Below are positions 56,001 through 64,000 of a stretch of DNA of 64,000 nucleotides, one piece after another. Numbering within the stretch: position 1 is the stretch's first letter; every line of letters begins with the position of its first letter. The stretch spans positions 335,334-399,333 of the forward strand of contig BCIH01000012.1 of assembly GCA_002897115.2 (NCBI GenBank), in the 5' to 3' direction. The stretch comes from Prototheca cutis. Lineage: Eukaryota > Chlorophyta > Trebouxiophyceae > Chlorellales > Chlorellaceae. A program made the translations under genes and the position numbers. The notes beneath the pieces are model-generated. The model ran no database searches and was not told the origin of the DNA. It saw only the letters and a list, made by a program, of their open reading frames with translations.

Positions 56001-59000
56001 ACTTTTTGCAAGGGCCTCGTCACCCACGTCGCCGAAGGGCTAGACGCCGCAGTGCAGGAAGCGCTGTGTCATCGGAGCGGTGGCATGGAGCTCGGTCGCA
56101 TGCCGGGAACTGCGGGCAGCGGACAGAGCGGTGCGACTCCTACGACTGCACCCCCTGTTCCACCGACACGGATCGAGGCAGTCCTGCTGTCGCTGAGGGC
56201 GCTGCACGCGCTGCTGGCCGGGTCGCCACGCCTGCTGGGCATCCTGTCGACGCCTGCGGCGCTGGACCCGCTGCTCGCCTGCGTTGAAGCTGGCATGGGC
56301 GGGATTGACAGCAACAGGGTTGGCCGGGAGAAAGCTGCAGACGGTGGACCCTGTCCTGCTGCTGCCTCATCGGGAGGATCCCCGCCACCCCCTTCACAAC
56401 ACCAACAACAACTGGGGTGTCTGAGACAACTCCCAGAGGCGGCGCTGGAGTCGCTGGCGCTGGTGGCCGCGCACGCGCGGTGCGTCGCCGCGCTTTCGTC
56501 GGACCGCGGCACGCGGGCGGGGTTCCTGGCCGCCGGCGCGGCGCCCACTCGCAAAGCTCGGGAGTTGGGCCTGCGCATGCTGGAGGCCCTCGGCGGCACC
56601 CCCCGGGCGGCAGGCAGTGCGCTGGGTGCACTGATATTAGTGGCGTTGCTGCTCGGCAAGGGCCAGGAACTGGCTGCAGGATGTGGGGGTGGCAGAGACG
56701 ACCCGCGTGGAACCACTGGGACGGCGACCGAGACGCGTGGCGATTCAAGGCATGCCCTCCAGGAAACGGCGTTGGGCCGTGCGGCGCAACAGCAACAGAA
56801 TCGACGGCAAATCACAGAAACACGGATGGCGGCGGCAAATGTGCTGGGGTTGATGTCGCGGCAGCGACCCCAGGGTGCAGCGACGACGCTGGCCCTGGGT
56901 CAAGTGCTCCCAGCACCCCTGGCGGCTGCCCTGGCTCAGGGCCCTCCGGCCGCAGCGCTGGCGGCCCTGGATGAAGAGGCCGAGTCACCGGAGCGCATCT
57001 GGACCACCGGCATGCGTGCAAGAGCAGCGGAGGCCGCCGTGCATGCTACAGCCCCCGCAGTCGCGGCGCTTGCCGCGGCGTCCGCCGACCGGGGTCGCGA
57101 AACGCCTGGCCCAGGCGCTGCCACGCGGTGGGCGGGGGCAATGTCCCCTCTGGCGCCAGTCTGGGCGACGGAGGAGGATGCCTGCCGCTCTCGTGCCGGT
57201 GTCGTCGTGTTTCCTGAGTTAGAAAGTGCGGCACTGGTGGGAGGCGTCTACGCCCACCTCTTCCTCAAAGACCCCTATGCCCCGCTCAGGTAGAGTTTCA
57301 TGATGCTGTTATTGTCTTTTTGGGGGGTGGCGGGGGAAAAAGGGGGGTTCTTCTTTTGCCAGGATGTGGTAGTAATGGGTGTGTGCATGGATGAATGCCG
57401 TTGCATGGCCTGCAAGAATAATTTTCCAACTCAAAGACCCAGACCGATAACTGGGCTGCCTTCAACCATGTTGCCAGAAAGAAGCCCCCCCCCGAAAATC
57501 AACCCATGCAGGGCGCCGGCGCAGTTTGCACAGGCGTGTCTGGACAGTTTAGTAGCGTCTGCGGCGGCAATGTCCGGGACAAGCGCCAGCAGCCCCGGCA
57601 CTTCGCCGCAGCTTCCACGCAGCTCCGGGGCCGTTGACGGTGCTGACAGCCACCAGGTCGAGGCCCGGGCGTTGCTGATGGGTGCGTGCCTGACTGCGGC
57701 GCTGGATGTTCATCCTTTCCTCGCCGACGGTCTCGTTGCCGCAGGCGGCATGCACCGCCTGGTGCAGGGCCTTTCGCAGCGTCTGGCTGCGTTGCCGGGA
57801 CTTGATGGCAGTACCCAGACCGGCGCGCTGCTTCCCGTGCAGCAGCGCGGGCTGCAGGCAAATGGGCTGGCCACGGAGGCCGAGTCTGCATCCCAACAAC
57901 CTGGCCCCCCGGCATACTTTGCCTCCACGACCGAGCCCGACGCCGTGGCGCTGGCACTGTTAACCGCGCTGCATCGCCTGGCGGGGTGCAGCACCGGGGC
58001 CGAAGCGCTGTCGAGGACCCCCGTGCCCGCTGTGCCGGTGCTCGTGCGTACCCTAGGCTGGGGACCCCGGGCGGCGGTGCTGGCGCTGGAGTGCCTGGGC
58101 CGCGGCGCCAGCCCCGGGTGCCGGGGTCGGGATACGCTGGTCGGCGCCGCACTCATGGCCCGTCTGCCGCAAGCCGTCCTTGCGCAGCTCGAGTCACCCG
58201 CTTACATGGAAGACCAGGTTTGTGTTTGGTGGGTTTGAGGGGGGGGTTGTTTTGGCGCTCCTGCCTGCCGTGCATCCCACCGCAGTGACAGGACCTCCAA
58301 TAAGAACAGTAAATCCAATGAACTTCATTCACAGGATGGACGGACGGCACGGGTGGTGATGGTGGATCTGCTGCACAAGCTGGCGGCGCCGCCCGGCATC
58401 CACGAGGCACGCATGGCGGCGCTGCTGGCGGCGTCGGACGCCTGGCGTGTGCACGGCAGCCAGCGGCACGATCTCTTCCTCCCGGCTGGCGCCTCCCATG
58501 CCCTGCTCCAGGGATCAGGGGCCGGGGCTGCGGGGCTCCTCATCGGGCCAGCTCCTGGGATGGCCCTGCTCAGTGCGGGCCCGGGGAGCAGTAGTGGTGG
58601 AATGGCAACGGAAGAATCTACAGTGATCCCGCTGGCACCTGCTCCCGTTGTCGTGCCGCAGCCTGGAAACACCGACGGTGGTACTGGAATGGAAGTTCCA
58701 CTGCCGACGCAGCCCGAGCCTGTTGAGGCAGTCGACGAGCCCGTTCAGGAGGCAATCAACCCCGGTTCTTCCTCCGAGGCCGCAGACAATGTCCATCCAA
58801 TCAGTGTACCGGTCTCCCGCGGACTTGGTCAAAGCTTTGACAGGGCGGCTGGGCTTGGACAGGACGTTCCTGAACGAGAACAGGAGGTGGCGCCTGACTC
58901 AGCGCCCCCGCAGATAGCAGCAACCGAAGTCGTTGGCGCCGGGCAACAGCAGCAGCAGCAGCAGGCCCTTGCGGCAGCAGTTGGCGACACCATGGAGCCA

Positions 59001-59771
59001 TCTGGTGACGCCTCCCAGAGTACTGTTCCCAACGACAGTGCTCTTGAACCAGCTGTCCAGGGAGCGACACTGCTCGAGCAGCCCCCTGCGCTCGCTCAGC
59101 AGCCTCCAGAGCAAGAGCTTGGACAGGAGGCCTTCCGATCTGATGCAGTGCCGACAGAAAGTTCTTCTCGTATTGTGGTCGCGACCCGAGATGATGACAA
59201 CCGCCCAGCAGCAGGGTCGCTATCGACGACCCAAGCAAGTACAGGCACCATCAATGGGCCGCAGCAACAGGTGCCTGAAGTGCCAGCTGCTGCCGTAGAT
59301 GCGCCTGTTGAATCGCCCCAAAGCCATGGAGTCACTGCCGGCACACCGGCAGCTTGGAAGGTCAGCGAGCCCATCGCGACTGCAGCTGCCGTCCCAGCTC
59401 CCAAGCCTGAAAGCCAGCCTGGCGGCAGCGCAGCTGCTCCTTCTCTTACCGACCCTCTGGCCGCGGGGTCGATGGACGCAACACAACCGACCCTTTCACC
59501 CCCACAACCAGCTCCGAGCGCCGGCCGGCCGCCATTGGCAAGCCCCGTGCCACGGCCGCCGCTGGGGCAACGTCCGAGCCAGCCGAGGCTTTCGATTGCA
59601 GAGGACCCGCTGCAGGCAGCCAGCCAGGGCGAGCAAGGTTCGGGCTACGTAACACCCCGGCAGGCCGTGCAGCCCAGCACACCTGTCCGGCCCTCCCGGC
59701 AACACGATGACAGCGGTGGCGACCTCCGCCGGCAGTCCCTGACGGGCACAATGGACAGCCCGCTGGGCTGA
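47009..59771 (+). CDS. GRV2: GRV2/RME-8 (DNAJC13-type) endosomal DnaJ protein
   Basis: Predicted 3436 aa, 15 exons: 47009-47293, 47477-47580, 47735-50829, 50944-51059, 51282-51438, 51571-51996, 52132-52860, 53056-53282, 53491-53729, 53952-54171, 54384-54582, 54797-54911, 55034-57289, 57512-58217 and 58335-59771 (10311 nt, exact frame). It acts with Hsc70 on endosome clathrin/retromer sorting; Arabidopsis GRV2/KAM2 is needed for vacuolar trafficking and gravitropism. Markers: N-terminal PH-like 'FLVTKLSWRGQYHRVL'; 'NWEAFWAAHDREHAHAGLIW'; a GYF-like module at about 1440-1500 ('GEITHDTLVRCDGWSGPRRL'); 'SDTPELIWTHAMRQQRLIPQ'; 'EEMWCHRYYLRHLVDEVRFP'; J domain at about 1761-1825 with HPD in 'EARAHHPDRNPNGRQRFEAV'; 'GPQPWRILLLLKAQC'; C-terminal 'SQRHDLFLPAGA'. 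Intron 10 has a GC donor (CAG|GCAAGG). Plant GRV2 is about 2550 aa; the excess is Ala/Gly/Pro-rich insertions. N at 52269. Confidence 0.92.
54750..54768. repeat. poly-C tract in GRV2 intron 11
   Basis: About 15 C bases followed by AAACGG, upstream of the acceptor at 54796. This tract is C-only on the coding strand, where a pyrimidine tract would be expected. Confidence 0.8.
55008..55027. repeat. (AC)n tract beside GRV2 intron 12 acceptor
   Basis: About nine AC units and then AACAACAG, leading straight into exon 13 at 55034. It repeats the pattern seen at the ISPF intron 1 acceptor. Confidence 0.85.
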
Positions 59772-60216
59772 GCTTGATCGTACTCGCAGATTGTCCACAT
59801 CCATAAAGCCTTTTGCGCCGGGATGGTTTCCAAGGGACTGGAGTAGCTGCTGGTGTGAACGGAGAATGTCCTTTGTGATTTGGCTTTCCTTGTCTCAGGC
59901 TTGCTTGCTGTATCACTCGAGGAGAGAAACGGATTGCAATGGAGCCTACATGGGTGCAAGACCTCTTCTGCTGGGCAACACCTCAAGGCAGAAGACACAA
60001 CAGAAAGAAAGGATTCCCTAGTCATATGTACGATGGGCAGCAACCATGTCTGTACACATCCAATCAACCACAAGAATCTTTGGAAGGGTGCCACTGCAGA
60101 GCCGGCTCTTCTGCCCGTTGCCACGTCAAGACGTTGGGTCACAGGATGCCCCCTTGGCAAATGGCAGCACAAAAAACCATCTGGCCAAGGCGCACAACTT
60201 GAAAGTGTCTGTCGCT
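59772..60216. other. Convergent 3' intergenic region, GRV2 / GCP-like
   Basis: About 445 bp between converging stops. It is AT-richer than its neighbours and would hold both polyadenylation regions. No gene is seen. Confidence 0.5.
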
Positions 60217-63200
60217 TTAAGCTGCCACCACTGTGTCAGGGCTGCGAAGGTCAAGCAGCAAAGGCAGCAGGGCGACGGCCGGGTCGGTCCCAACACCTAC
60301 CCCGCCTTCCGAGACATTTCCTGAACCGACTCCCAAAGCATGGCGCAGGCCATCGATCGCAGTGTCCACCTGGGCGCAGGCCTCGTCCAACCCGCCGAGC
60401 CCAGCGGCTGCCCGGCGGGCTCCCGCCGCCAGCGCCAGGCATGCGGCCAGCAGCCCGTCGATGGCCGCCGCCATGCCGCGTGGGGCACCGTGCCACCTGG
60501 CAACTGCTCGCGCCGTGCCCAGCGCCTCTACACGAACTGCGACTGCGAGGTCCCACAGGTCACAGAACCCGCCCGGCCGCGGCCAGTGATGCTTTGGTGA
60601 GGGTGTGTGTGGGGCTATGCTGCAAGTCTGCCTGGAGCCATCGGATGTCATCGCCAAGTCGATCGAATCACCACTGCTCTCAACGTCCTCGGAGCTGCTG
60701 CTGCTACCCCGCAGTGCGGCATGTAGCACACGGAACCGCGGCCCGTCAGCACGGAGGTGCATGGCTAGCGCAACGGCTTCCAGTGCACGCCATGCCCGGG
60801 CCGCAGCACGCCTGGAGCGGGCGGCTGCTCTGGAGCCCTGGGGAAATCTCCCCGTGCCGCCTCGCTGCGGTGTCAGCACCCTCCGCAGCGCCCACCGCGC
60901 TCTCAGCACTCGCAGGTGCGCCGTGAACGCGGCACTGTAGGCTCCGAGGACCTCCTCTGTGAGCACCACCGACAACGGCCACCCGGCCTGGTATTCGAGG
61001 CGCAGGTCTTCAAGAGGGCCCAGCACGTCCGGTGCAGCTGGCTCGACGTCAAAGCAAGCCGCTTCGGCAGTGACCGATTGAGTTGCGGACGACGAGGCAA
61101 CTCCACCGCCATTGCCACTGCGCCCTGGACCCCCACTCCATGAAACGGCGCCGGTGGCCGACATCAACGGCGACGCACCAGGCTTGTACCGCAGCCGTAG
61201 TCGAGAAGCGTGGTCAAAACATACCTCGTCAGACTCCCGTGCAGCACGTGCCAGGCAGCCGCCCAGCTCCGCCGGCGTCAGCGGGCGCAGGGCTTCCAAG
61301 GCCTCGCTCAGTCCCGCGGCCAATCCCGCAGCCCACCCCGCGTCTCGCGCCAAGAAAAACCTCCGCAGCGCCGCCAGGTGCTCCGCCAGGCCCAACTCGT
61401 CCAAGAAATACCCCACGCAGGCGCGGCTGACTGACGCGTATTGGACGCGTATCGGGCGCGCCAATGCAAACTCTACCACATCCTCCAGCATTGTCGTGGA
61501 GGAGGGGGTTGGGGCTGATGACGCACGCACAGTCGTGGCGCTGCTCGCGTCGTCGTGAGAAGAGGAGGATCCAGGCGCGTGGCCAGAGTGGATGGTGACC
61601 CCGGTCACGGATCCACCCTTGTCCAGCAGCAGCCTGGACAGGGAGGGCATCACTGCTGCCCTGGAGCTCGGAGGAAAGATCGATGGCAGCCACGGGCCAT
61701 CAAGGTCCGACCGGGATTTCGCCTGGCTCGCAGCAGCAGCAACCGTCGCAACACCGGCCTCGCGTGCTTCCAGCACGCTGCATGGACTTGGCATCTGCCA
61801 GTCGCCGAGGGGCTGGCCGCCACCATCAACTGGACTGTCGCGGCCCGAGCCCTCACGCTGGGAGCTTTCCGCGTCGGGACTACTACTACCAGCACACTTG
61901 TCTGCACCGTGAGGACTGCTGCCTGCGATGACAAGCGTTTCTGGCGAGCGCAGAGGCGTGGCCTGCATGCCCGCTCCCCGCGCGGCCAAAGGGTTCGCTC
62001 CGCGACGACGTGCCGCCCCACGTGCCTGTGCCAGGCCGTCGAGCCACGCCGTCACCGCCGCCTGGCGACGTGCATCGTCGTTGCCGTGAGGAGTGCTGGC
62101 CTTTGATGCAGGACACTCCGCGTCGACGTCAGGATGCTCACCGCACCGAGTCCTTGGGGCCTCGCAGAGCTCAGCCGCAAGGGCGCCGCCAGCCGGCAGG
62201 CATGCCAGCAGCCGCAGCTCGGCACCTGTGACTACCACCTGTCGCTGCACCGGCGCCAGGAACGCTGGCAATGCCGCGGGCGGTGCGTCTGTTTCGTCGG
62301 AGTTCGTCAGACCGTTAAAATTCTCATCTCCAGCAAAATCATTGTCTGTTGCCCAGGGGGTCGTTAGAATGTGCCGGGTGTCATGGGGTTTGGCAGGTGC
62401 AGTCACCCCACCGGCGTGCCAGTGCCGGACGCCGTCAAGCAGGTCTGTCACGAGCACAGGGCCGCCAGCCGTGGCGGCGGTAGTTGTGCTGCACACACCA
62501 CGCCGCACTCCCGCACCGGCAGCCGCCGGCCGGTGGTGATGGCGCAGTTGCGGGTCCAGGGGCCGGAGACCGTGTGTCCAGGCGCGCACGTGCGCTGCCA
62601 GTGGGCACAGCACCGCCAACGCGACACGGCCCTCCAGCCCCATGCTCCGGGTGTCGTTACATGAAGACATCACTGCTCCTGGATGGCCAAGCTGTGGCGG
62701 GGAGGTCAAGCTCCCCAACCCATGGTCACCGCCACAACTCGCCGCGGTCGTTGCCGCGGCCCACAGGCGCTGCGCCAGCTCTGCCTGCGACCCGGCGCCC
62801 CGCGTGCGGTCGCACAGCATGCGCAGCGAGGCCAGGTCCCGACGGGCACTTCGCGTGCCGACGTCGACGCCCAGCAGCGAGGGGCACCCCGTCAACCCGC
62901 GCCGGACGGTGCCATGCAGCTGTTGCCGTGGTGAATGGCTTGTTCGGGTGGGTTCCACGTCGTCCCGGATGTCACCGCTGCGAGAGGCTTGCGCCATGCC
63001 ACTACCCCTCTCCCCTCTCCCCACATGGCCCACCAGACGCTCGGCGCGGCCCAGCGCAGAATCGCCCGAGCGCAGCGCGCGCAGCGTGCCGTCCAAGCGT
63101 CGCAGCTCGGCCGCCACCGCCGCGCACAGCGCTCGCGTCAGAGGGCCCGGACAAGGCGTCGCTTGCTCGGCGGGACTTGTCCCCGGATGCTTGGCCGAGC

Positions 63201-64000
63201 CACTTGTCGTTTCAGCGCCTGTGGTGCCACCTGCCTCCACCGACAAAGCAGCGCAGTCAGTCAGAAACACCTCGACGGCCTCGCGGTCCTCGGCCGCAGC
63301 ACAGATCGTGCCCAGCACACGCATCGCAGCCGGACGTGCCGCCCCCACCGGCCCCGTGTCGTCGCCCAGCACCGCCTTCACCGCCGCGGCCGCACCGCCA
63401 CCGTCGGCGTCTCGTGTCGCGCGGAGCCGCACCAGCGCGCCAGGAGCACCCAGCAGCGCAGACAGCGCCGCGTCGGCCGCTCTGGCTTCGTCCCGCGTCC
63501 ATGCACCCGGATCCGCGGGCGCGGGGCGCCAGGTGGCGGCGACGCGCGGGCTGTCGGAACCATCGCCGACCGGCCCGACGCTGCATGCGTCGTCCGCCGC
63601 GCTTTCCTCTGCTGCCGGTGCCGAGAGAGTGCCGTCCACTGCTCCGTCCCAGCCGTCGCGGCCCCACACCGTCCGTGAGCCAGGCAGCTCGGCCAAAGCC
63701 AGCGTGTTGGGCCTCAAGCCCAGTCCCACCGGGGACGCCCGCGGGGCTGTTGCCGAGGCTGGAGGGCCCTGCAGGCCACCAAGCTGCGGGCCACCACCCA
63801 GACGCAAATCCTGCTGCTGCAGGAGACCTCTCCCCCGCCGTCTGCCGGCGACTTCCTCGGCCTCAGACAGCGGGTCCCAGGCCGGTCGAGCGGCCAGCCG
63901 TGCACGGAGCTCGGCCAGCCCGCAGATGCCTTCAAACGCCGCATACGGCAGCGTCGCTTCGTGCGCATGCAGCACGCGTGTGGGGCCTGCGGTTGTCGTC
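60217..64000 (-). CDS. Gamma-tubulin complex component (GCP5/6-like), 5' end missing
   Basis: The frame is open from the window edge to a TAA at 60217-60219, more than 1250 codons, with no reliable start inside the window. The N-terminal and middle parts are Ala/Arg/Gly-rich and poorly conserved. The C-terminal 450 residues carry GCP (grip) family signatures: 'RPIRVQYASVSRACVGYFLD' and 'LAEHLAALRRFFLARDAGWA', then 'LEDLRLEYQAGWPLSVVLTE' and 'YSAAFTAHLRVLRARWALRR', which correspond to the GCP6 block around 'LELRYKVDWPLNIIITE'. GCPs build the ring that nucleates microtubules at algal basal bodies and spindle poles. GCP6 is favoured because large inserts separate its two grip motifs. An intron may interrupt the Ser-rich stretch near 60700-60600. 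The C-terminal gamma-tubulin-binding domain looks diverged. Confidence 0.72.
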   Translation of the reverse strand, partial: TTTAGPTRVLHAHEATLPYAAFEGICGLAELRARLAARPAWDPLSEAEEVAGRRRGRGLLQQQDLRLGGGPQLGGLQGPPASATAPRASPVGLGLRPNTLALAELPGSRTVWGRDGWDGAVDGTLSAPAAEESAADDACSVGPVGDGSDSPRVAATWRPAPADPGAWTRDEARAADAALSALLGAPGALVRLRATRDADGGGAAAAVKAVLGDDTGPVGAARPAAMRVLGTICAAAEDREAVEVFLTDCAALSVEAGGTTGAETTSGSAKHPGTSPAEQATPCPGPLTRALCAAVAAELRRLDGTLRALRSGDSALGRAERLVGHVGRGERGSGMAQASRSGDIRDDVEPTRTSHSPRQQLHGTVRRGLTGCPSLLGVDVGTRSARRDLASLRMLCDRTRGAGSQAELAQRLWAAATTAASCGGDHGLGSLTSPPQLGHPGAVMSSCNDTRSMGLEGRVALAVLCPLAAHVRAWTHGLRPLDPQLRHHHRPAAAGAGVRRGVCSTTTAATAGGPVLVTDLLDGVRHWHAGGVTAPAKPHDTRHILTTPWATDNDFAGDENFNGLTNSDETDAPPAALPAFLAPVQRQVVVTGAELRLLACLPAGGALAAELCEAPRTRCGEHPDVDAECPASKASTPHGNDDARRQAAVTAWLDGLAQARGAARRRGANPLAARGAGMQATPLRSPETLVIAGSSPHGADKCAGSSSPDAESSQREGSGRDSPVDGGGQPLGDWQMPSPCSVLEAREAGVATVAAAASQAKSRSDLDGPWLPSIFPPSSRAAVMPSLSRLLLDKGGSVTGVTIHSGHAPGSSSSHDDASSATTVRASSAPTPSSTTMLEDVVEFALARPIRVQYASVSRACVGYFLDELGLAEHLAALRRFFLARDAGWAAGLAAGLSEALEALRPLTPAELGGCLARAARESDEVCFDHASRLRLRYKPGASPLMSATGAVSWSGGPGRSGNGGGVASSSATQSVTAEAACFDVEPAAPDVLGPLEDLRLEYQAGWPLSVVLTEEVLGAYSAAFTAHLRVLRARWALRRVLTPQRGGTGRFPQGSRAAARSRRAAARAWRALEAVALAMHLRADGPRFRVLHAALRGSSSSSEDVESSGDSIDLAMTSDGSRQTCSIAPHTPSPKHHWPRPGGFCDLWDLAVAVRVEALGTARAVARWHGAPRGMAAAIDGLLAACLALAAGARRAAAGLGGLDEACAQVDTAIDGLRHALGVGSGNVSEGGVGVGTDPAVALLPLLLDLRSPDTVVAA

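Noticed and set aside
1..64000. Bacterial operon, phage, CRISPR or IS elements
   Set aside because: Introns with splice signals in almost every gene, eukaryote-only families, and no direct-repeat arrays or transposase motifs seen.

Overview
This is a gene-dense, GC-rich nuclear segment from a eukaryote, almost certainly a unicellular green alga of the trebouxiophyte (Chlorella/Auxenochlorella-like) kind. The genes are broken by many short introns. Several products are plant or green-lineage types: a GRV2/RME-8 protein with a GYF-like module, an INT-type inositol transporter, the MEP-pathway enzyme IspF, an XB3-like ankyrin-RING protein and a TFIIS-M/SPOC protein. The genus is inference; the eukaryotic, green-lineage reading comes from splice sites and protein content. 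Gene models below were spliced by hand from reading-frame continuity, splice dinucleotides and family motifs. For nearly every model the exon lengths sum to a multiple of three.

Layout: 0.1-1.6 kb, NIFK-like RRM protein (-). 1.9-3.4 kb, SDE2 (+), divergent from it. 3.7-6.7 kb, H+/inositol-type MFS transporter (+). 7.4-8.5 kb, small secreted Ala/Thr-rich protein (-). 8.5-10.3 kb, apparently gene-poor stretch with a cryptic broken reading frame. 10.3-11.9 kb, conserved acidic protein (+). 12-13 kb, mostly empty with one weak candidate gene. 13.2-16.0 kb, 850-aa low-complexity protein (-). 16.0-16.4 kb, possible one-helix membrane protein (-), followed upstream by a 100-N assembly gap. 17.0-22.3 kb, TFIIS-M/SPOC chromatin-transcription protein (-). 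22.7-23.5 kb, MPP6 exosome cofactor (+). 23.9-26.8 kb, membrane-anchored subtilase (+). 27.5-29.8 kb, PUS10 (-). 30.2-31.4 kb, thymidine kinase (+). 31.7-34.5 kb, AIMP1/Arc1-type tRNA-binding protein (-), with a 65-N gap in an intron. 34.8-35.6 kb, TIM8 (+). 36.2-39.7 kb, ankyrin-RING protein (-). 40.2-43.0 kb, cold-shock-domain protein (-). 43.8-45.0 kb, IspF (+). 45.1-46.4 kb, membrane RING-H2 protein (-). 47.0-59.8 kb, very large GRV2/RME-8 DnaJ protein (+). 60.2 kb to the window end, 5'-truncated gamma-tubulin-complex-like protein (-).

The genes do not form a pathway cluster. RNA metabolism is well represented (NIFK, SDE2, MPP6, PUS10, AIMP1-like, cold-shock protein), probably by chance. 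Head-to-head gene pairs with short shared upstream regions are common. Introns often carry poly-G/C or (AC)n tracts, and four introns start with GC instead of GT. I found no CRISPR array, rRNA, tRNA, intact transposon or prokaryotic operon, and no clear evidence of a wholly new biological system. The most interesting items are the TSP1-like membrane subtilase, the enlarged GRV2, the transporter lacking its sugar-porter signature, the Ala/Thr-repeat secreted protein and the cryptic 9-kb region.
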